Shown piece by piece: positions 57,667 to 64,000 of a DNA stretch of 64,000 nt. This stretch comes from Pseudomonas sp. UMAB-08 (GTDB lineage Bacteria > Pseudomonadota > Gammaproteobacteria > Pseudomonadales > Pseudomonadaceae), in NCBI RefSeq assembly GCF_900095225.1, contig NZ_LT607421.1, positions 124,001 to 188,000 on the forward strand, in the 5' to 3' direction. The position numbers were made by a program, and so were the translations under genes. A model generated the notes under the pieces. That model ran no database searches. It was not told where the DNA came from and worked only from the letters and a program-made list of their open reading frames with translations. Position 1 is the first letter of the stretch, and each line of letters starts with the position of its first letter.

Positions 57667-58085
57667 CAGCCCAATTGGCGGGGGATGCGATAGAGGTACA
57701 GCAGCACCACGCTGGAAAACGCCAGCAGGAACAACGGCACCGCCTCCAGCCCGACGAATACCGCCAAGGCGGAGATCCACGCAGGCAGGCCGGCAGCAAG
57801 AAACGCGCTGCGTCGACGGGCGGCGAGCTCGATCCAGGCAGCAGGCTCTTCAGGGCTATTCAGGGATTTTTCTGTGGCGATCAAGGCGCGCTTGTAGGCG
57901 CCAAAGAAGCGCAAGCTGACAAACATCGATGCGATGCCGGCAATGAAAATCGGCATCGCCAACACTGGAATAATGGCTTCGTTGCGGCCGAAAAACCCGT
58001 TGACCACCACCAGCGGCGCCAGCGTCAGGAACAGCTGCCACCACCAGGCAAGCGCCAGCCGACGACGCACATTACTGCGCGTCAC
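57666..58085 (-). CDS. Hypothetical membrane protein
   Basis: A 139-residue protein with four likely membrane helices (about 13-30, 39-60, 92-110 and 114-131) and a positively charged N terminus. No domain is recognised; it is conserved in position next to btuF and ribA in pseudomonads. It overlaps ribA by 4 bp and btuF by one base, so it is translated with both. Confidence 0.8.
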   Translation of the reverse strand: MTRSNVRRRLALAWWWQLFLTLAPLVVVNGFFGRNEAIIPVLAMPIFIAGIASMFVSLRFFGAYKRALIATEKSLNSPEEPAAWIELAARRRSAFLAAGLPAWISALAVFVGLEAVPLFLLAFSSVVLLYLYRIPRQLG

Positions 58086-58699
58086 GCGCGATCAACCTCG
58101 TCCAGATGCTCGTTGCCCATCATGTGACCGAGCTTGCCGGCCTTGGTCGCCAGGTACACTTTGTTGTGCGGGTTATGCCCGGTGTGCAGCGGCACGCGCT
58201 CGGCAACGGTAATCCCCATGTCGGTCAAGGCTTTGACCTTACGCGGGTTGTTCGTCATCAAGCGCAGGGATTTGACGCCCATGTGTTCGAGCATCGGCAG
58301 GCAGATCGCGTAATCACGCTGATCGGCGGCGAAGCCCAGACGTTCGTTGGCTTCAACGGTGTCGGCGCCGCCGTCCTGCAATTCATAGGCGCGGATTTTA
58401 TTCAGCAAACCAATGCCCCGGCCTTCCTGTCGCAGATACAGCAATACACCACGGCCTTCAGCAGCAATGGCACGCAACGCAGCTTCCAGTTGCGAGCCGC
58501 AGTCGCAGCGCTGGCTGAACAGGGCATCACCGGTCAGGCATTCGGAATGCAATCGGCCCAGAACTGGCTCGCCATCAGCCACGTCACCGAGGCTGAGTAC
58601 GAGGTGCTCACGCCCGGTCGCCTGCTCGAGAAAACCGTGCATGGTAAATTGCGCAAAAGGTGTGGGCAGCTTGGAAGCGGCAACAAAGACGACGGGCAC
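58082..58699 (-). CDS. ribA: GTP cyclohydrolase II
   Basis: A 205-residue enzyme, the first step of riboflavin synthesis. The zinc site cysteines are in [18 protein letters not shown], and GTP contact residues lie in [11 protein letters not shown] chose the GTG at 58699 ([12 protein letters not shown]) because AGGAG lies 8 bases before; the ATG at 58717 would add six residues. It supplies the cyclohydrolase activity that the RibB protein at 61481-62572 seems to lack. Confidence 0.96.
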   Translation of the reverse strand: MPVVFVAASKLPTPFAQFTMHGFLEQATGREHLVLSLGDVADGEPVLGRLHSECLTGDALFSQRCDCGSQLEAALRAIAAEGRGVLLYLRQEGRGIGLLNKIRAYELQDGGADTVEANERLGFAADQRDYAICLPMLEHMGVKSLRLMTNNPRKVKALTDMGITVAERVPLHTGHNPHNKVYLATKAGKLGHMMGNEHLDEVDRA

Positions 58700-58839
58700 C
58701 GTTGTGCTCCTGATCATATTGAGGACTGGAGATTCGCAGAGGCAGCATTGTAACAGCAGGTTCTGACAGACGCTTAGGCTGAATTATCACCTATCAAGAT
58801 CGATAGACTTGATCAGTCACCCGCAGACGCCTGACACGT

Positions 58840-59343
58840 TTAAGCGAATGCCCACATGAGACCCTGCATCCCCAGCCAGGCAAAAACGCCGGCCAGCACA
58901 TCGTCGAGCATGATTCCCACGCCGCCGTGTACGTTTTGATCGATCCAGCGAATCGGCCACGGCTTGAGGATGTCGAAGAAGCGGAACATCAAAAAACCCG
59001 CCAACAACCAGTACCATCCTTCCGGTACAAGCCAAAGGGTTATCCACATCCCGACCATTTCGTCCCAGACGATGCCTTCATGGTCGTGCACACGCAGGTC
59101 ATCGGCGACCTTGCCGCACAGCCAGAAGCCGAACAGCATGGTGATGCCGAGCATCAGCCAATAGCCCCAATCGGGCAGCATCTGCCACAGAGGAATGAAC
59201 GGCAGTGCGACCAGAGAGCCCCAGGTACCGGGCGCCTTGGGCAGCGTGCCGGAGCCGAAACCGAACGCCAGAAAGTGCCAGGGATTGGTCCACACCGAGG
59301 GTGGGACTTGATCCGCAGGGACCTGTTTTGGATGATCTGTCAC
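58840..59343 (-). CDS. pgpA: Phosphatidylglycerophosphatase A
   Basis: A 167-residue inner-membrane phosphatase. The motif FGSGTLPKAPGTWGSL and the acidic IVWDEMVGMW are typical. It converts PGP to PG. Overlaps thiL by 4 bp. Confidence 0.95.
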   Translation of the reverse strand: MTDHPKQVPADQVPPSVWTNPWHFLAFGFGSGTLPKAPGTWGSLVALPFIPLWQMLPDWGYWLMLGITMLFGFWLCGKVADDLRVHDHEGIVWDEMVGMWITLWLVPEGWYWLLAGFLMFRFFDILKPWPIRWIDQNVHGGVGIMLDDVLAGVFAWLGMQGLMWAFA

Positions 59344-60305
59344 GGAGTCTCCCTAAAATGTTGATAGCCCCGTGTCGACGGAGTGACGTCCTGCCCATCG
59401 CCATCGATCAAGACCACACCCTGCCCCGCCACGACCCGACCGACCACATGCACCGAGAATCCGGCGGCGAGCAACCCGGCCAGTTGCGACGCTGGCAGCG
59501 TGAACGCCAGGACATAGTCATCGCCCCCGCCAAGCGCCGCGTCCCGAGCCGCTTCCAGTCCGAGAAACGTCGTGAGCGAGACTGACAGCGGCAACGCATC
59601 GCGCTCGACCACCACACGCACACCAGAGGCCAAAGCGATATGCCCGCAATCAGCCAATAACCCATCGGAAATATCCAGCGCCGCCGTGGCCTTGCCCCGT
59701 AAGGCCAGGCCCAGCGCCAACTGTGGCTGCGGCGACCAGTATTGCGCCAGCAACGCGTGAGCGATAGAGGCCTCGGCACTGCGCTGGTTCAACACCAATG
59801 GCAAAGCACCCGCCGCATCGCCCAGTGGACCACCGACACACAGTAGATCACCCGGTCGAGCGCCACTGCGGGTCAGCGCCTGACCCGCAGGAACGCGTCC
59901 GAACACGGTCATGGTCAGGCTCAATGGCCCACGGGTGGTGTCGCCACCCACCAGGCTCAGCGAGCAGCTCTGCGCCATCAGATTCAGACCATGCGCAAAA
60001 GCTTGCAGCCAGTCAGGATCGACGTCGGGCAGTGTCAGGGCGAGGGTGAATGCCAGTGGGGTTGCGCCCATGGCGGCCAGGTCGCTGGCAGCCACCGCGA
60101 GGGCACGCTGACCCAGCAGAAAGGGATCGCAGGCGTCGGGGAAGTGCACCCCGGCAACCAGGGTGTCAGTAGAAATCGCCAGCTGTTCGCCGGGCGGCAC
60201 CGCCAGCAAGGCGCAGTCGTCGCCGATCCCCAATACGACTCCCTCACCCGTCTGCGCACACGGCGCAGCGGCGAAAAAATTGCGGATCAGCTCGAACTCA
60301 CCCAT
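59340..60305 (-). CDS. thiL: Thiamine-monophosphate kinase
   Basis: A 321-residue ThiL of the PurM/AIRS fold: GIGDDCALL, DTLVAGVHFP and VGGDTTRGPL are the substrate and metal loops. It phosphorylates ThMP to ThDP. It is coupled to pgpA and follows nusB. Confidence 0.96.
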   Translation of the reverse strand: MGEFELIRNFFAAAPCAQTGEGVVLGIGDDCALLAVPPGEQLAISTDTLVAGVHFPDACDPFLLGQRALAVAASDLAAMGATPLAFTLALTLPDVDPDWLQAFAHGLNLMAQSCSLSLVGGDTTRGPLSLTMTVFGRVPAGQALTRSGARPGDLLCVGGPLGDAAGALPLVLNQRSAEASIAHALLAQYWSPQPQLALGLALRGKATAALDISDGLLADCGHIALASGVRVVVERDALPLSVSLTTFLGLEAARDAALGGGDDYVLAFTLPASQLAGLLAAGFSVHVVGRVVAGQGVVLIDGDGQDVTPSTRGYQHFRETP

Positions 60306-60377
60306 AGGATGCAGGCGCCGGGGATCTGGAATAGAAAGGTACCGAGCGATGCTCAGGCACTTCTCATCCAGAGCCTC

Positions 60378-60875
60378 TTAGCGCTTGAAAGCCTTCACTT
60401 CGGCTTCGCGCAAGCGAGGAGCCAGTTTGTCCAGTACGCCATTGACGAATTTGTGGCCGTCAGTGGAGCCGTAGACTTTCGCCAGCTCGATGCCTTCGTT
60501 GATCACAACACGATAGGGCACGTCGACGCGCTTGAGCAGCTCATAGGTGGACAGACGCAAAATCGCCAGTTCAACCGGGTCGAGCTCTTCAAGGGTGATG
60601 TCCAGGCAAGGCACGAGGGCAGTATCGATCTCGGTCTTGTTGGACGGTACACCGTGCAGCAATTCACTGAAGTACGTGGCATCGACATTGGTGAAATCGT
60701 TATCGACGCGAAACTGCGCCTCGATTTCATTGATCGAATGACCAGCCATGTGCCACTGATACAGGGCCTGAGTCGCCAGCTGACGCGCTTCGCGACGCTT
60801 GGCGCTTTTGCTCTTGGCGACTGCAGGATCTTTTTCGTCGCGCGGGTTGAACTGGTCGCTTTCGTCGGAAATCAT
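60378..60875 (-). CDS. nusB: Transcription antitermination factor NusB
   Basis: A 165-residue helical NusB with [15 protein letters not shown] and [14 protein letters not shown]. It starts at the ATG at 60875, overlapping the ribH stop by ATGA. It acts with NusE in rRNA antitermination. The order ribH-nusB-thiL-pgpA is conserved in Proteobacteria. Confidence 0.97.
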   Translation of the reverse strand: MISDESDQFNPRDEKDPAVAKSKSAKRREARQLATQALYQWHMAGHSINEIEAQFRVDNDFTNVDATYFSELLHGVPSNKTEIDTALVPCLDITLEELDPVELAILRLSTYELLKRVDVPYRVVINEGIELAKVYGSTDGHKFVNGVLDKLAPRLREAEVKAFKR

Positions 60876-61348
60876 TTGGCCTCCAGCTGAGAAAGCAGGC
60901 TGACCATTTCGATCGCGCACAGCGCAGCTTCGGCGCCTTTGTTACCGGCCTTGGTGCCGGAACGCTCGATGGCTTGCTCGATGGTGTCAACCGTCAACAC
61001 GCCGAAACATACCGGCACGCCGAACTCCATGGAAACCTGAGACAGGCCTTTGACGCATTCGCCCGCCACGTATTCGAAGTGCGGCGTACCGCCACGGATC
61101 ACAGCGCCCAGGGCGATGATCGCGACGTATTCGCTGCGTTGGGCAACTTTTTGCACTACCAGCGGAATTTCGAAGGCACCCGGCGCGCGGATGATGGTGA
61201 TGTCGCTTTCGCTCACGCCATGGCGAACCAGTGCATCAACGGCACCGCTCACCAGGCTTTCGACGACGAAGCTGTTGAAACGGCCAACCACCAGGGCGTA
61301 GCGGCCTTGGGGAGCGATGAAGGTACCTTCGATGGTCTTCAGGGTCAT
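60872..61348 (-). CDS. ribH: 6,7-dimethyl-8-ribityllumazine synthase
   Basis: A 158-residue lumazine synthase: [27 protein letters not shown] and [14 protein letters not shown] are the binding loops. It combines the pyrimidine and the DHBP made by RibB. It starts at the ATG at 61348; the upstream extension to 61375 is not needed. Confidence 0.97.
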   Translation of the reverse strand: MTLKTIEGTFIAPQGRYALVVGRFNSFVVESLVSGAVDALVRHGVSESDITIIRAPGAFEIPLVVQKVAQRSEYVAIIALGAVIRGGTPHFEYVAGECVKGLSQVSMEFGVPVCFGVLTVDTIEQAIERSGTKAGNKGAEAALCAIEMVSLLSQLEAK

Positions 61349-61440
61349 TCGGGTGAGTCTCGTCTTAAAGAGCAAGCACGCCCGATCGGCGCGCTTTGAG
61401 GGATTTTAGGCCACCAATTGCAGACTGTCGGGCAGAAAGC

Positions 61441-61462
61441 GTGAAAGCCATCAGGTTTTCAC
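61441..61462 (-). terminator. Possible terminator after ribB
   Basis: GTGAAAGCC / GGTTTTCAC, one mismatch, 4-nt loop, 19 bp beyond the ribB stop on the minus strand. It has no T run. Confidence 0.35.
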
Positions 61463-61480
61463 ACACTGCCCAACCGGTCT

Positions 61481-62572
61481 TTATTCGGAGGGCACGTATT
61501 CTACAACTTCCAGATCGAAACCGGATATCGCATTGAACTTCATTGGCGAACTCATCAGGCGCATTTTACGCACGCCCAGGTCACGAAGAATCTGCGAACC
61601 CGCACCGACGATGCTGTACGTGGTCGGGGTTTTCACCGGCACGTTTTCGGCAGTGTCACGAATATGCGCGAGCAAGACGTCACCATTGAGCGGGTGACCC
61701 AGCAACAGCACCACGCCACTGCCCGCCTCGGCGACCGCGACCATCGCAGCCCGAAGGCTCCAGCGGCCGGGCTGCTTGACCATCAGCAAGTCGCGCAGCG
61801 GGTCCATGTTGTGCACGCGAACCAGGGTTGGCTCTTCGGCGCAGATGTTGCCCAGAGTCAGCGCCATGTGCACGTCACCTTCGACCGAATCGCGGTAGGT
61901 CACCAGATTGAACTGGCCCAGTTCGCTGTCCAAAGGCTGCTCGGCAATCCGCTGAACGGTACGTTCGTGGATCATCCGGTAGTGAATCAGGTCGGCGATG
62001 GTACCGATCTTGATCCCGTGTTCGGCAGCAAAGGTTTCGAGTTCGGCGCGACGGGACATGGTGCCGTCGTCGTTCATCACTTCGCAGATCACGCCGCTCG
62101 GTTCGAAACCGGCCATGCGCGCCAGGTCGCAGGCAGCCTCGGTGTGGCCGGCACGCGCGAGGGTGCCACCGGCCTGAGCCATCAGCGGGAAAATATGACC
62201 CGGGCTGACGATATCCTCGGCGGTGGCATCCTTGGCGGCAGCGGCCTGCACCGTGCGGGCACGGTCGGCGGCGGAGATACCGGTGGTAACGCCGGTAGCG
62301 GCTTCGATGGAGACGGTGAACTTGGTGCCAAAACCGGAGTTATTACGCGGCGACATCAACGGCAGCTTGAGGATTTCGCAGCGTTCACGGCTCATCGGCA
62401 TGCAGATCAGGCCACGGGCGTGCTTGGCCATGAAGTTGATGTGCTCGGCTTTGCAGCACTCGGCGGCCATGATCAGGTCGCCTTCGTTCTCACGGTCTTC
62501 GTCATCCATGAGGATGACCATCTTGCCCAGGCGGATGTCTTCAACCAGTTCTTCAATGCTGTTGAGCGCCAC
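61481..62572 (-). CDS. ribB: DHBP synthase with degenerate cyclohydrolase II half
   Basis: A 363-residue two-domain protein. The N-terminal domain (about 1-200) has all RibB marks: DDEDRENEGDL, GHTEAACDLA and ICEVMNDDGT. The C-terminal domain (about 205-360) has the fold pattern of GTP cyclohydrolase II but no zinc cysteines where RibA has C-x10-C-x-C (the corresponding region reads DSVEGDVHMALTLGN). It is therefore a RibBX-type protein: DHBP synthase plus an inactive or regulatory half. A separate RibA is present at 58082. Confidence 0.93.
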   Translation of the reverse strand: MALNSIEELVEDIRLGKMVILMDDEDRENEGDLIMAAECCKAEHINFMAKHARGLICMPMSRERCEILKLPLMSPRNNSGFGTKFTVSIEAATGVTTGISAADRARTVQAAAAKDATAEDIVSPGHIFPLMAQAGGTLARAGHTEAACDLARMAGFEPSGVICEVMNDDGTMSRRAELETFAAEHGIKIGTIADLIHYRMIHERTVQRIAEQPLDSELGQFNLVTYRDSVEGDVHMALTLGNICAEEPTLVRVHNMDPLRDLLMVKQPGRWSLRAAMVAVAEAGSGVVLLLGHPLNGDVLLAHIRDTAENVPVKTPTTYSIVGAGSQILRDLGVRKMRLMSSPMKFNAISGFDLEVVEYVPSE

Positions 62573-62590
62573 AAGGCACCCCCTTTCGGT

Positions 62591-63259
62591 TCAGGATTTG
62601 AGGTAGCCATTGGCGGCTAGAAAGCTTTCGGTGATGCCGCCTGATGAGTGGCTCGGCTCTGCGGCCTTGTCTCCCAGCAACAGACGTTCCAGATAACGCG
62701 CCAGCAAGTCCACTTCAAGGTTGACCTTACGACCCGGCCGGTACTCGGCCATGATCGTTTCAGCCAGGGTGTGCGGGACAATCGTCAGTTCAAACTCAGC
62801 GCCATTGACCGCATTCACCGTCAGGCTGGTGCCGTCGACGGTGATCGAGCCTTTGTGCGAAATGTACTTGGCCAACTCACGCGGTGCGCGGATACGGAAC
62901 TGGATCGCGCGCGCATTTTCTTCGCGGGACAGAACTTCGCCGACACCGTCGACATGTCCGCTGACCAGGTGACCACCCAGACGCGTGGTCGGTGTCAGGG
63001 CTTTCTCCAGATTGACCGGGCTGCCGGTCTTCAGATCGACGAAAGCGGTGCAGTCGAGCGTTTCGCGGCTGACATCGGCCCAGAAACCGTCGCCGGGCAA
63101 CTCGACGGCGGTCAGGCAGACGCCGTTCACCGCAATACTGTCGCCGAGTTTGACGTCGCTGAGATCAAGCTTGCCAGTGGCCACATAAACGCGGATATCC
63201 CCGCCTTTGGGGGTCAGAGCGCGGATGCTGCCGATCGATTCAATAATGCCGGTAAACAT
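62591..63259 (-). CDS. ribC: Riboflavin synthase alpha subunit
   Basis: A 222-residue two-lobed lumazine-binding enzyme. It starts MFTGIIESIG with GGAGGA 5 bases upstream; the repeated motifs SIAVNGVCLTAVE and SITVDGTSLTVNAV are visible. It dismutates two lumazines to riboflavin. Confidence 0.97.
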   Translation of the reverse strand: MFTGIIESIGSIRALTPKGGDIRVYVATGKLDLSDVKLGDSIAVNGVCLTAVELPGDGFWADVSRETLDCTAFVDLKTGSPVNLEKALTPTTRLGGHLVSGHVDGVGEVLSREENARAIQFRIRAPRELAKYISHKGSITVDGTSLTVNAVNGAEFELTIVPHTLAETIMAEYRPGRKVNLEVDLLARYLERLLLGDKAAEPSHSSGGITESFLAANGYLKS

Positions 63260-63305
63260 GTGGTCCTCCACGAGAACAAGGCCAGCGCTGTGCGATGGCC
63301 GGAAA

Positions 63306-64000
63306 TTATACGCTGCCAGCGGTCACGGGGATGGCAATCACTCGCCAATCATCACCCACCGCACGCATTTCAACGATTTTCAGCGCTGGCGCCTCACTCA
63401 TCTGCGCCAACGGCAGATCAAGCAGCGGCCGAGCCGTTGAACCGAGGAACTTGCCCGCGATAAAAATCTGATACTCATCGACCAACCCCAGCCGCGTGAA
63501 CGCGCCGGCCAATCGGGGGCCTGCTTCGACCAACACTTCATTGACGCCACGGGCGGCCAGTTCGTGCATCAGCTTGCGCAAATCAACATGCCCACCGCTG
63601 TTGGCCAACGCCAGCATTTCATGGCCTTGATCGTGATAACGCTCACGCGCCTCAGCCGCCGCGCAGGTTACGACGAGCGTGTTGCCGGCCTGAAAGAATG
63701 GCGCGTCGAGGGGTACGCGCAAGCGCCCGTCGATCAACACCCGCAGCGGCGGCCGGGTGACGGCCAGCGCAGTCAGTTCGGCCCCCAGGCCCAGCTCATC
63801 CGGGCGCACCGTCAGGCGCGCACCGTCTGCCAACACCGTGTCGGCGCCGGTCAGCACCACACTTGATTGCGCACGCAAGCGCTGCACCGCTGAACGCGCG
63901 GCAGGGCCGGTGATCCATTGGCTTTCGCCGCTGGCCATCGCCGTGCGCCCGTCGAGGCTCATCGCCATCTTGACCCGCACGTAAGGCAGGCCGTGTTCCA
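63306..64000 (-). CDS. ribD: RibD (partial): reductase domain, N terminus off window
   Basis: At least 231 residues of the reductase half of the bifunctional deaminase/reductase. The frame is open through the right edge (GLPYVRVKMAMSLDGRTA), so the gene begins beyond the window, where the deaminase zinc domain should lie. It is the first gene of the leftward rib group; ribC follows after a 46-bp gap. Confidence 0.95.
   Translation of the reverse strand, partial: EHGLPYVRVKMAMSLDGRTAMASGESQWITGPAARSAVQRLRAQSSVVLTGADTVLADGARLTVRPDELGLGAELTALAVTRPPLRVLIDGRLRVPLDAPFFQAGNTLVVTCAAAEARERYHDQGHEMLALANSGGHVDLRKLMHELAARGVNEVLVEAGPRLAGAFTRLGLVDEYQIFIAGKFLGSTARPLLDLPLAQMSEAPALKIVEMRAVGDDWRVIAIPVTAGSV

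Noticed and set aside
62573..63305. FMN riboswitch near rib genes
   Set aside because: The gaps before ribB (18 bp) and ribC (46 bp) are too short, and no RFN-like sequence is seen.

Overview
This window is chromosomal DNA from a Pseudomonas, most likely the P. fluorescens group. The evidence is the protein sequences, the high GC3 codon use, and a gene order that I recognise as the P. aeruginosa PAO1 stretch from about PA4000 to PA4056. The backbone is conserved and the accessory genes are inserted into it at a few points. All calls were made by reading the sequence; no search was run.

1-8.3 kb, minus strand: a cell-envelope and growth operon, proA-nadD-rsfS-rlmH-mrdA-rodA-mltB-rlpA, covering proline synthesis, NAD synthesis, ribosome silencing and methylation, the rod-shape elongation pair PBP2/RodA, and two septal or lytic murein enzymes. 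8.4-17.7 kb: DNA repair (Mpg-type glycosylase), a DedA-PAP2 fusion, a LON-domain protein, LrgAB, a MaoC dehydratase, a MORN-repeat/C13-peptidase lipoprotein, an NAD(P)-binding oxidoreductase, a small lipoprotein, UbiX and Mpl.

17.7-26.1 kb: an ethanolamine catabolic block without microcompartment genes. The sigma-54 activator EatR is divergent from exaC, the permease, eutBC and a GNAT gene. Good -24/-12 promoters lie in front of exaC and the permease. 26.2-28.5 kb: DedA, an MtfA-like peptidase, and Ppa with a clear terminator.

28.6-48.9 kb is the accessory segment between ppa and xseB. In order it holds an S24-type repressor, a 730-bp gene-poor stretch (candidate sRNA, inverted repeats, an open frame without a start), a DarT-DarG toxin/antitoxin or phage-defence pair, a three-gene PAS kinase / receiver / GGDEF-EAL relay, and a seven-gene organosulfur cluster. 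The sulfur cluster has an SsuD-like and a DszA/NtaA-like flavin monooxygenase, an amidohydrolase-fold protein, three acyl-CoA-dehydrogenase-like (SfnB/DszC) oxidoreductases and an OmpW-type porin. Three separate sigma-54 promoters can be read in it. It is followed by a leftward glycan-modification group (GT39 transferase, LAB_N protein, GT2 transferase, NAD-dependent epimerase).

49-54.2 kb: isoprenoid genes xseB-ispA-dxs, then a BtuB-like TonB receptor. 54.2-56.7 kb: a compact, translationally coupled Hcp / glycine-zipper effector / three-helix membrane protein cassette, which looks like an orphan type VI secretion effector-immunity unit inserted between btuB and btuF. This is the most novel-looking system in the window. 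56.8-64 kb, minus strand: btuF, a membrane protein, ribA, pgpA, thiL, nusB, ribH, a RibB protein with a degenerate cyclohydrolase-II half, ribC, and ribD running off the right edge. No tRNA, rRNA, CRISPR array or complete insertion sequence was seen.
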